A stretch of 12,047 nt of DNA from Bacteroides sp. Its GTDB lineage: Bacteria > Bacteroidota > Bacteroidia > Bacteroidales > Bacteroidaceae. Shown piece by piece: positions 1-7,124 of this stretch (positions are counted from its first letter, which is position 1; each line of letters opens with the position of its first letter). The notes beneath the pieces were generated by a model. That model did no database searches, had not been told where the DNA came from, and saw nothing but the letters and a program-made list of their open reading frames with translations. Made by a program: the position numbers and the translations under genes. Location: NCBI GenBank assembly GCA_019412865.1, contig DXOJ01000244.1, positions 1-12,047 of the forward strand, in the 5' to 3' direction.

Positions 1-103
1 TTCTATTAAAATTAAACTAAAATTGATGCAAAAATAAGATTAATTAATTACTAATACGGTCTTTATTTGTCATATAAACATTGCAATTAGCAGGATTTAA
101 CTT

Positions 104-2656
104 TTAAAAGGTCATGTGGAGACTTATTCTCAAGCCTGATTTGTCAATCCCGGGAGAATCACGATAAGTGAGTCTCCAGACATAGTCTAAACGTAACACC
201 TTGAAAATGTTTTCGATACCGACACCCGCCTCCACGTAAGGTGTTTTTCCCATTGTTTGCGTGTTTTCTATCGGAAAAGCGAACAAACCGTCACTCAAAG
301 CAGGGTTGTTTTTGTCGCTCAAATGTCCATATAGACCCCGACAGGAAACTATTTCCCTCCATTTGAGTTTTTTCAACAACGGAACGCGGTTGAACAGCCA
401 TCCGTTGAGGAAATACGTAACATCCCACGAGAAATATTCATCGTTCATGAACTCCATCGCATTCATCAACGAGTAGGATTCGGGTTGGATGGTATAAGAA
501 AGGTTGGCATTAGGCATGATTAGCAACGGAAAAGGAACTTTGTCCCACACTTTTCCGGCTTTCAGGATAATATCCGTATAGCCGAATGCGGAAAACCAGA
601 AGCGTTTCTGAATACCGGCCTCGGTATGATTGTAGGTGTAATCGCTACCCAACACGCCTTTTCCGGCAAGGGTATGAGACAGGGTAAACACCGGTGCATC
701 CAATGACACAGGGAAACGGTTCCATTGGGTCTGGAAGAATTTCTCGTTCGGAGCATAACGCAGTTTTAACTCTGCCGCACTGATAGAGAAATCTTTGACC
801 GGAGTGTATGCATCTCCTTCCTTTTTTAAGAAAGGGATCAGGTAGGAGGACTCATCTTTTCGTGTACGTGCCGTTAACTGGAAAGAAAAGCCGGAGTAGA
901 ATTCATTGATATAGGTCATCTCCGCTTGCCGGAAATAGCCGATACGGTCGTCTTTCTCACGTTTCAAGGCTAGGAACACGTTGTCTTTGCTTGTGTACAG
1001 GTAGTTTTGTCCGTACTGGTTCACATCTGATTCGTAACGCAATTTCAGAGAATGGATGGGAAATTCATTGGCGTATTCTTTTTTCTTCTTGAACGAATAT
1101 TCCAGTTCCGCCAATCCTTTCACTCTTTCATCTTTAAAACCGTAAGCCACATATCCTTTGCCAAACAGGTGCGGATTGAGCCAGGCGGTTGTCATACCTC
1201 CGGCACGGATGCGGGGACCTTCCAATGTATTGCCGCTGATGGTTGCATTCATCGGGCCGATATAGAAAAGGGGGGCTTCTTTGGAGGTAGGGATATATCC
1301 CGTAAAGAGAATGGAAAGCACTTTTTCCGTCCAGTAATATACCGGATAGCTGCGTAATTGTGTCATCAGGCGGTCTACCGAGTTCTCCTGTTGGGAGATG
1401 GCGGCTTGCGGACGGTTCTCCGCCCAGAATGTTTCGGGGCGAGACAAGGCTTCGGTTTCTTCGATGATGCGTTCGGGCTTGGTGAAAGCTTTATCGGCTT
1501 CAGCAGTCGGGGTAAAGGTATAGTTGCTGTAATCTGCCACACGGCGGGCAAAAATACCATCCTGCCCTTCGGTCAGTTTAAACTCAACAGTGATGCTTTC
1601 GTGGTCGAGCAAGCGGGTACCGTCTTCGGCACGCTTGAATTCCTGCTCGAGCAACATATAATCCACAAAGTTCAGGTTTATCTTTTTGGGGAAGTTGAAT
1701 ACGGCACGTTTGACAAAATAAGTAGAGTCGAGCACCACATAGAGATGTCCGTTGAAACCGAAAGACTCGGAATTGAATGGTGTAAAAGCTAGGTCTACAC
1801 AGGGTTCTCCGGCAATCTGTAAGGTATCCATCAGGTAATATTTATAGAAGCCTGTGCCGATACGGGACAATGGACTGACAAACTTATTCGTGAACAAGGA
1901 AATATTATTTTCGTAGATGTCCACGTCTTTAAAGACTTCATTGATGGCAGCCTGCATCCCCTGTTTGGAGAGAAATTCATCGACACCGGCCTGTTTACGC
2001 CCTTTCACCCATTGCTTCTCGGAACGGGGAGATTTCCTGTAATAGTCTGTGGCAAGCAGTTCGCGGGCTGATACTGTCAGAATCGGTTTACCGGTGACGG
2101 CAGAAGTGTCTACGTATTCGGTAAGGAAATCAAATTTGCGATATAGCCATTTCTTCTGTTTCTCTTCATCGAAATTGTTCAATGCGAAAGTGGTCTTTTC
2201 ATAACGTTCGCGTTGCCAGAAGTCTTTTTCGTAGGGGGAATGGTTGTCACGGCTTTCAATCATGCGGCGCACAAACTCTACGGCCGGATTATCTTTCTTC
2301 CGGTAGTGCTCGCGCTTAGGTTTTACCACTACTTCGCCGAGGGCATATTCGGTAGGCGAAAGCGTCACTTTATACGATGCGTTACGGGCAGGACGGATGG
2401 AACGGATATAGTCATTATAACCGATTACAGAGATGACAAGCACTGCTTCGGAACGGTTGGTTTTGAAATAGAAACGTCCGTCGCTTCCGGTAGTAGTTCC
2501 TTCTGTCGTGTCTTTTAAGCGTACAGATGCATAAGGCAAAGGCTCTTTGGTCAGAGAATCAGTCACCACCCCTTGTACCACATACTGCGCACTTAGCGGA
2601 ATACTGATAGCCAATAAAAGAAAGAGCGTCAATGTGCCTTTTTTCATTAATCTCAT
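104..2656 (-). CDS. DUF5686 / CarboxypepD_reg-like outer-membrane beta-barrel protein
   Basis: An 850-aa predicted outer-membrane protein of unknown function. Seen: a signal peptide at residues 1-23 (hydrophobic core LFLLLAISIP, probable cleavage after LSA before Q24). Next comes a carboxypeptidase-regulatory-like beta-sandwich at about 27-100, with VVQGVVTDSLTKEPLPYASV and a GSDGRFYF turn. From about residue 110 to the end is a long region of the DUF5686 type, beginning VVVKPKREHYRKKDNPAVEF. The last residue is Phe after alternating hydrophobic residues (SLHMTF), as in outer-membrane barrels inserted by BamA. The CarboxypepD_reg module is common on Bacteroidota surface and TonB-linked proteins, but no plug domain is visible, so this is not a classical SusC. 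Two in-frame ATGs (residues 1 and 4) are possible starts; MKKGTLTLF from residue 4 gives an equally good signal peptide. It has its own promoter 28 nt upstream and follows the histidine kinase gene by 97 nt, so any functional link to the two-component system is only positional. Confidence 0.88.
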   Translation of the reverse strand: MRLMKKGTLTLFLLLAISIPLSAQYVVQGVVTDSLTKEPLPYASVRLKDTTEGTTTGSDGRFYFKTNRSEAVLVISVIGYNDYIRSIRPARNASYKVTLSPTEYALGEVVVKPKREHYRKKDNPAVEFVRRMIESRDNHSPYEKDFWQRERYEKTTFALNNFDEEKQKKWLYRKFDFLTEYVDTSAVTGKPILTVSARELLATDYYRKSPRSEKQWVKGRKQAGVDEFLSKQGMQAAINEVFKDVDIYENNISLFTNKFVSPLSRIGTGFYKYYLMDTLQIAGEPCVDLAFTPFNSESFGFNGHLYVVLDSTYFVKRAVFNFPKKINLNFVDYMLLEQEFKRAEDGTRLLDHESITVEFKLTEGQDGIFARRVADYSNYTFTPTAEADKAFTKPERIIEETEALSRPETFWAENRPQAAISQQENSVDRLMTQLRSYPVYYWTEKVLSILFTGYIPTSKEAPLFYIGPMNATISGNTLEGPRIRAGGMTTAWLNPHLFGKGYVAYGFKDERVKGLAELEYSFKKKKEYANEFPIHSLKLRYESDVNQYGQNYLYTSKDNVFLALKREKDDRIGYFRQAEMTYINEFYSGFSFQLTARTRKDESSYLIPFLKKEGDAYTPVKDFSISAAELKLRYAPNEKFFQTQWNRFPVSLDAPVFTLSHTLAGKGVLGSDYTYNHTEAGIQKRFWFSAFGYTDIILKAGKVWDKVPFPLLIMPNANLSYTIQPESYSLMNAMEFMNDEYFSWDVTYFLNGWLFNRVPLLKKLKWREIVSCRGLYGHLSDKNNPALSDGLFAFPIENTQTMGKTPYVEAGVGIENIFKVLRLDYVWRLTYRDSPGIDKSGLRISLHMTF

Positions 2657-2684
2657 ACCTTAAATCCTATTGAATTGAGCGGGG

Positions 2685-2711
2685 CAAAGGTATGAGTGAT
2701 TTTAAGACAAA
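2685..2711 (-). promoter_or_regulatory. Candidate Bacteroides sigma-ABfr promoter for the DUF5686 gene
   Basis: On the minus strand, TACCTTTG (2692-2685) matches the Bacteroides -7 consensus TAnnTTTG perfectly and lies 28 nt before the ATG at 2656. A TTTG (2711-2708) inside a T-run lies upstream with a 15-bp spacer, shorter than the roughly 20 bp expected, so the -33 element is weak or misplaced. The -7 box is identical to the one before the response regulator gene. Confidence 0.5.
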
Positions 2712-2753
2712 AAAAGGTCTATTTGATGGAAGAAATGTTCTTATTTGACACAA

Positions 2754-4046
2754 TTAGGGGAAAATAATGCGGAATCGGGTCAGGCCGTCGGCATAGGTTC
2801 GCAAAGAGAATGTGCATCCATGGCGCATCAGGACTTCACGAATAAAGATAAGTCCGATTCCCTGGCCGTTCGGTTTGGTGGAGAAGAAAGGGCTGAACAG
2901 TTTAGCTTCTGTTTCCTTGCTGATTCCCTGGCCGTTATCTATCACTTCAACAGTGGCGGGAGAGATAGTACGGACTATTATTTCTCCATCGGCTTCAATG
3001 CTCTCCGCTGCATTTTTGATAATGTTTACGAGTACTTGTTCAAACAGAGCAGCATCCAGCATAACGTCTTTCAGGCTTTCATCTATTTCCATGCGAAGGG
3101 TGATATGACGGTCATTACACATTCCTTCCATAAAGCGTTTGCAGGTGAAAACCAAATCATTTAGATTGACAGAAGAAAGTGTCGGTTCGGGGATTTTCAC
3201 AACGTCGGCAAAACGGGTGATGAAACGACTCATCGAGAAACAACGGTCGGTACACACACGCATCACGTCGCAAATGTCATCCATTCCTTCTTCGCTGGAA
3301 AGGGCTTGTTCTACCGTATCCAGTGTAGAAGTGATGCCGGCAGTCGTATTGTTCACTTCATGAGCAATCATGCGGATTACTTTCTCATAGGCTTTCTTTT
3401 CCGCTTTCATCACTTCGTCGGTAAGGGTTTCCACCAAATAGAAAGGGTGCTGGAATCCACGATCGATGAAAGAGGAATGAGTGCACCGGTAGATATTCGA
3501 GTCGTTCAGACGGACGGTAACCGTCTCTCCTTTCGGAAGGCTGGACAGTTCCACCGCCAACGGAGAATCAATCTCTTTCATCTTCTTGCCTTGTACATCT
3601 TCCAGACGAACGCCCAGCATCTTCAAAGCCATCGGGTTCAGTTCCGCAAGGTCTTCATCAAGGGAGGTGATGATAACTCCCATTGGAGAAGCCTTAATCA
3701 GCAGATCAAGAAAGTTATTCTGCTCACGCAAGCGAAGACGTTCATTCTTGAGCTGTTCCATCATGCGGTTGAAGATATTCACCACACGATCGGCTTCATA
3801 TTGTCCTACAGGACTAAGACGGCTACTGAAATCCTGCTCACGCAGCAGTTCCATACCGCTTCCGATAGTATTCAACGGTTTCACTATCTTACGATAGAAG
3901 AATGTCAGATAAAGCAGGATAAAAAGCACCAGCCCCTCTCCTATGTAGAAAAAGAGCGCGTTCATCTGACTGGAGAGATAGAGCAATATACTACCCAATG
4001 CCAACAACAGAATGACAAGTATGTAAAAAAGTCCTTTTATACGCAC
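2754..4046 (-). CDS. Sensor histidine kinase, partner of the adjacent NtrC-type regulator
   Basis: A 430-aa inner-membrane histidine kinase that presumably phosphorylates the regulator encoded just upstream. Two membrane helices (about residues 6-25 and 31-51) are separated by only a few residues, so there is almost no periplasmic sensor. A HAMP-like linker follows (about 51-105, with KIVKPLNTIG), then a PAS domain (about 110-205). The H-box IRMIAHEVNN puts the phospho-acceptor at His229; it lacks the proline of the common HEIRTP box. The ATPase domain shows the N-box NIIKNAAES (341-349), G1 DNGQG (370-374), F-box LFSPFFSTK (383-391) and G2 GQGIGL (394-399), so catalysis looks intact. The start is GTG: an in-frame stop lies four codons upstream, and the next Met (residue 28) would delete the first helix. 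The gene follows the regulator by 26 nt with no promoter seen, so the two are probably co-transcribed. Resembles the NtrB/NtrY-like kinases paired with sigma-54 activators. Confidence 0.9.
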   Translation of the reverse strand: MRIKGLFYILVILLLALGSILLYLSSQMNALFFYIGEGLVLFILLYLTFFYRKIVKPLNTIGSGMELLREQDFSSRLSPVGQYEADRVVNIFNRMMEQLKNERLRLREQNNFLDLLIKASPMGVIITSLDEDLAELNPMALKMLGVRLEDVQGKKMKEIDSPLAVELSSLPKGETVTVRLNDSNIYRCTHSSFIDRGFQHPFYLVETLTDEVMKAEKKAYEKVIRMIAHEVNNTTAGITSTLDTVEQALSSEEGMDDICDVMRVCTDRCFSMSRFITRFADVVKIPEPTLSSVNLNDLVFTCKRFMEGMCNDRHITLRMEIDESLKDVMLDAALFEQVLVNIIKNAAESIEADGEIIVRTISPATVEVIDNGQGISKETEAKLFSPFFSTKPNGQGIGLIFIREVLMRHGCTFSLRTYADGLTRFRIIFP

Positions 4047-4072
4047 GTTTATCTGTAATTAACGGTTTGTTT

Positions 4073-5422
4073 TTATACTGTAATATTATATTTTTCGAGG
4101 CGTCGGTAAAGGGCGGCACGACTGATGCCTAATGCCGTAGCTACCTGGCTAAGGTTTCCTTTGCAGCGTTCCAAAGCCTGAAGAATGGTCTGACGTTCTA
4201 TTTCGTCTAAAGTCATGCCTGCGAGTGCTGCACCTTCGGCTACTCTTGCATCATCGTGGCGGATGTACTGGGCGTCAAAATCGGAAGCATCGAGAAGCCG
4301 TTTACCACTTACCAAAATGGTGCGTTCCACCAGATTCTTCAATTCACGGATATTCCCCGGATAAGGTAAACGGCTCAAGAATTGCAGGGCATCGGCAGCA
4401 AACTCCGTACGGGGCAATCCATTGGTTACAGCCTGGCGGTCGGCAAAATGACGTGCCAGCAAAGGAATATCTTCACGACGTTCGCGCAAAGCCGGCAGTT
4501 TCACCGTTATCAGATTGATACGATAGAACAGGTCTTCACGGAAAGTACGTTCGCCCACCATCTTACGCAAATCGGCATTGGTGGCTGATACCACCCGGAT
4601 ATCTGTCTTGCGGGGACGGCTGTCACCGAGCACTTCAAATGTTTGATCCTGCAATACGCGTAATAACTTCACCTGACACGAAGGATCGAGATCACCGATC
4701 TCATCCAGAAAAATCGTTCCTTTGTTTGCCATCTCGAAACGTCCGATACGATCTGCGGAAGCATCGGTAAAAGCTCCTTTCTTATGCCCGAACATTTCAC
4801 TTTCAAACAAGCTTTGGGAAATCCCTCCGAGGTTCACTTTCACAAAAGGATATTTGGCACGCTGACTGTTGATATGAATGGCTTCGGCTATCAGCTCCTT
4901 ACCAGTTCCGCTTTCTCCTGTTATCAGTACAGAAGCATTGGTCTTTGCTATGCGGGCAATCGTGTTCAACACATCCATTAATCCCTGGCTACGCCCGATG
5001 ATGTGGCTGCGGTCGAAAGACTCGCTCTGTTCCTGGGTTGTCTCCTGTGAAGTGCCGGAAAGTTCGAGTGCTGTTTCGATGCGTTGCAACAAGGCGGCAT
5101 TATTCCATGGCTTCGTAATGAAGTCAAAGGCTCCTGCCTGCATTCCTTGCACGGCAAGTTGGATACTTCCCCAAGCGGTCATTAAGATCACTGGCACTTC
5201 GGGACGGAATATTTTTACTTGTTTGAGCAGGGTTAAACCTTCCTCACCCGTTGTGGAAAGAGTGAAGTTCATATCCATCAAAATCAAATCCGGTGCTACG
5301 GAACGTACCACTTCCATTGCTTCCCGTGGACCGGGAACGGTCTGTGCTTCGTAGCCTGCCCGCTTCAACATGAAGCTAAGCGAAGAACGCACTGCGCTGT
5401 CGTCGTCAATTATCAGAATCAT
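4073..5422 (-). CDS. NtrC-family sigma-54-dependent response regulator
   Basis: A 449-aa bacterial enhancer-binding protein that would remodel sigma-54 RNA polymerase when phosphorylated. The receiver domain (1-120) has the acidic pocket DDD (6-8), phospho-acceptor Asp50 (LILMDMNF), Thr82 and Lys104 (TKPW). The AAA+ domain (about 140-370) has Walker A GESGTGKE (169-176), the sigma-54-contacting loop GAFTDA (216-221, a variant of GAFTGA), Walker B TIFLDEIGDL (236-245), the REDLFYRI arginine-finger region (295-302) and the GNIRELKN sensor II motif (356-363). The C-terminus (about 404-449) is a Fis-type helix-turn-helix with GNLSQVATALGISRAALYRRL, which should bind dyad DNA sites. All core residues are present, so it should be functional. 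It has its own promoter directly upstream, lies downstream of tolC in the same direction and precedes its kinase. The candidate sigma-54 promoter before tolC is a natural target (inference). Confidence 0.95.
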   Translation of the reverse strand: MILIIDDDSAVRSSLSFMLKRAGYEAQTVPGPREAMEVVRSVAPDLILMDMNFTLSTTGEEGLTLLKQVKIFRPEVPVILMTAWGSIQLAVQGMQAGAFDFITKPWNNAALLQRIETALELSGTSQETTQEQSESFDRSHIIGRSQGLMDVLNTIARIAKTNASVLITGESGTGKELIAEAIHINSQRAKYPFVKVNLGGISQSLFESEMFGHKKGAFTDASADRIGRFEMANKGTIFLDEIGDLDPSCQVKLLRVLQDQTFEVLGDSRPRKTDIRVVSATNADLRKMVGERTFREDLFYRINLITVKLPALRERREDIPLLARHFADRQAVTNGLPRTEFAADALQFLSRLPYPGNIRELKNLVERTILVSGKRLLDASDFDAQYIRHDDARVAEGAALAGMTLDEIERQTILQALERCKGNLSQVATALGISRAALYRRLEKYNITV

Positions 5423-5442
5423 AGTTTATGTTTCTTTTTAAT

Positions 5443-5476
5443 CAAAGGTATTGTTTTACTGCTATGACTGTACAAA
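5443..5476 (-). promoter_or_regulatory. Candidate sigma-ABfr promoter for the response regulator-kinase operon
   Basis: On the minus strand, TACCTTTG (5450-5443) matches the TAnnTTTG -7 consensus exactly, 20 nt before the regulator ATG at 5422. TTTG (5476-5473) gives a -33 element with a 22-bp spacer, close to the usual spacing. I saw no sigma-54 element here, so the two-component genes look constitutively transcribed by the housekeeping sigma factor. Confidence 0.6.
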
Positions 5477-5516
5477 GCTACAAAAAAATAGCAACCGACA
5501 TCACTCTTCTCTTTTT

Positions 5517-6995
5517 TTATTGCCGGATGATTTCATCAAAATCAACTTCAAGTTCGGTATTGGTACGAAAATCCCATAACGTCAGACTGCGAATCTGATA
5601 ATAGTAATACCAATAATAATAAAGTTCGGAAATATGTTTCTGTCTTGCATCATCTTTAGAGTTCTGCGCATCATTTAAATCCAAGGTATTGATTTTACCT
5701 ATCAGGAAAGTTTCAATACTCGTTTTATATCGTTTCTGGGCTATCGCATCGGCTTCCTTGGCTATATCCAATTGTTGTGCCTGATTATTGAAATGCTCCA
5801 CTAACAGGAAAATATCCTGATTGAAGTTTATCTGTTCCTGACGAATCTTTGAAAGCACTACATCCCGGTTGCTCTTGGCTACCCGGACTTTTCCACGACG
5901 TTTTCCCCAATCGAGAATCGGAATCTTAACACCTACCTGAACAATCTGATTATCCTGCAAGTTACGGTAAACGGCAGGGAAGTTCCGGTTCTCGCCGGTA
6001 TATCCGACGCTTGCAAACAAATCGACGCTACGCAGATTTCCGCGTGCGGTGGCTACTTCATAATCAGCTTCCAACTGGCGGCGACGGATATTCTGTGCAA
6101 ACGAGTTACGTTCCAATGCTTTATTTAAAACCAGATTGTACTCCATCTTCGGACGATCCACCGCTTCGGGGAGAACAGGGCTTAATATTTCATCTTCTCC
6201 CACTCCTAGAAAAGCACGGAGCTGGAACATCTTGGCATTGAGGTCACTCTCCGCCTCCGTTAACGCTGCTTTCGCATTCAAGGAGGAAAGTTTGAGCTGT
6301 AAGAGTTCATTCTCGGAAATCTGTCCCATTTTACGTTTGGCAAGAGCCACTTCATAAAGGTGGTCGGCGTTTGTCTGGTTCTGTTTCGCTGTGCCAAGAT
6401 TTTCTTTTGCCAACAAAAGATTAAAATAATAAGTAATGGCACGCATCGTCACTTCTTCGGTAGCAGTGATAAAAGCTGCTTTCGCTTCGGCAGAACGAAC
6501 CGGTTCGATTCGTCTGTTCCATTTTATATTATTCACTCCAAAGATGGGTTGCGTGAGTTGTAAGGTGACAGGGACAGACATAAAGTGGCGGTTGCCCCCG
6601 GCTCCCAATTGTTTGATATAGTCGAGAGAGGAAGTAAGCGAGAGTTTACCACCGGTAAGCCAGATATTCTGGTCGATGGAAAGATCGCCGGTAAGCCCCA
6701 ATGTGTTATTACGGACGAAACCATAAGAACCATCCGAATTTTGATAAGAACTATATGATTTGTTATAATTGGGCAGGGTTCCGGTCAGGTTGACTTCCGG
6801 CAAAAGATCGGCACGAAAGGTGCGAAATTCCCAATAGGCCGTTTTCAATTCATTCAGGGCAACAGCGGCGTCAACAGATTGAGCACGCGCCATAGCAATA
6901 GCTTCATTCAAGGTTATTTCCCTTTCTTTCTGTGCCGACAATGCCAACGGCAAGCAAACGGCAGCAAGAGCAAACAATATACTTTTCTTTTTCAT
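5517..6995 (-). CDS. TolC-family outer-membrane efflux protein
   Basis: A 492-aa outer-membrane channel protein (OEP family), about the usual TolC length. It would form a trimeric exit duct for an export pump. Seen: a signal peptide (residues 1-21, cleavage after LSA). Two OEP repeats follow, starting near EITLNEAIAMA (26-36) and near YNLVLNKALERN (286-297). Matching turn motifs occur in each half: KMGQISENELLQLKLSSLNA (222-241) and KTSIETFLIGKINTLDLNDA (424-443). GNLRSVDLFASVGY and IPILDWGKRRGKV mark the second barrel-to-helix hairpin. The tyrosine-rich LYYYWYYYYQIRSLTLWDF near 458-476 is typical of Bacteroidota members. It is probably the partner of the upstream FtsX/MacB-type permeases, although a histidine kinase gene lies between them. 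Transcription is likely from the sigma-54 element 29-45 nt upstream. No convincing terminator follows it. Confidence 0.93.
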   Translation of the reverse strand: MKKKSILFALAAVCLPLALSAQKEREITLNEAIAMARAQSVDAAVALNELKTAYWEFRTFRADLLPEVNLTGTLPNYNKSYSSYQNSDGSYGFVRNNTLGLTGDLSIDQNIWLTGGKLSLTSSLDYIKQLGAGGNRHFMSVPVTLQLTQPIFGVNNIKWNRRIEPVRSAEAKAAFITATEEVTMRAITYYFNLLLAKENLGTAKQNQTNADHLYEVALAKRKMGQISENELLQLKLSSLNAKAALTEAESDLNAKMFQLRAFLGVGEDEILSPVLPEAVDRPKMEYNLVLNKALERNSFAQNIRRRQLEADYEVATARGNLRSVDLFASVGYTGENRNFPAVYRNLQDNQIVQVGVKIPILDWGKRRGKVRVAKSNRDVVLSKIRQEQINFNQDIFLLVEHFNNQAQQLDIAKEADAIAQKRYKTSIETFLIGKINTLDLNDAQNSKDDARQKHISELYYYWYYYYQIRSLTLWDFRTNTELEVDFDEIIRQ

Positions 6996-7023
6996 TATGC
7001 ACAGTATTTTCCACTAAGAGGGG

Positions 7024-7040
7024 ATCAAACGATGTGCCAA
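7024..7040 (-). promoter_or_regulatory. Candidate sigma-54 (-24/-12) promoter of the tolC-like gene
   Basis: The minus strand reads TTGGCACATCGTTTGAT from 7040 to 7024. Against TTGGCAC-G-N4-TTGCA, the -24 half TTGGCAC is perfect and the -12 half TTGAT keeps TTG but has A for the conserved C. Spacing between the GG and the -12 G is exact. The predicted start of transcription is near 7013, about 18 nt before the ATG. A sigma-54 activator gene lies immediately downstream of tolC, and I saw no well-placed TAnnTTTG box in this gap. Confidence 0.6.
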
Positions 7041-7070
7041 AAAAGTAACGTTTTTATTATCAACAGATTA

Positions 7071-7102
7071 TAAAATAAGAAAAGTGTTCATTTTCGAACA
7101 CT
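7071..7102 (-). terminator. Stem-loop with T-rich tail after the large sensor kinase gene (terminator and/or activator site)
   Basis: A perfect 7-bp inverted repeat, AGTGTTC-N6-GAACACT (7102-7083 on the minus strand), starts 22 nt after the kinase stop codon. It is followed by TTTCTTATTTT. As RNA it gives a stem closed by G-U over an AAAA loop and then a U-rich tail, which fits a modest intrinsic terminator. The stem is short and only 3/7 GC. The same DNA dyad is centred about 80 bp upstream of the predicted tolC start, a normal place for an enhancer-binding-protein site, so it may serve both roles or only one. Confidence 0.45.
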
Positions 7103-7114
7103 ATGCCCAAAAAT

Positions 7115-7122
7115 GAACGTTC
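7115..7122. promoter_or_regulatory. Palindrome GAACGTTC overlapping a possible regulator-binding region
   Basis: GAACGTTC is a perfect 8-bp palindrome 3 nt beyond the kinase stop codon, centred 26 bp from the AGTGTTC/GAACACT dyad. It shares the GAAC/GTTC half-sites with that dyad. Together they could be tandem upstream activator sites for the tolC promoter. An 8-bp palindrome alone is weak evidence. Confidence 0.25.
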
Positions 7123-7124
7123 GA

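Noticed and set aside
29..36. TATTTTTG on the minus strand, a match to the -7 box that could drive a gene beyond position 1.
   Set aside because: The stretch is extremely AT-rich, no TTTG lies at the -33 distance, and the gene it would serve is outside the window.
3306..4058. A 250-codon open frame on the plus strand opposite the smaller histidine kinase.
   Set aside because: It lies fully antisense to a kinase gene with intact catalytic motifs, its translation shows no recognisable domain, and similar shadow frames occur opposite every gene here.
5526..5537. Small palindrome GATGATTTCATC near the tolC stop as a terminator.
   Set aside because: The stem is only 4-5 bp, lies within the coding sequence, and could not terminate efficiently, despite the A/T-rich sequence after it.
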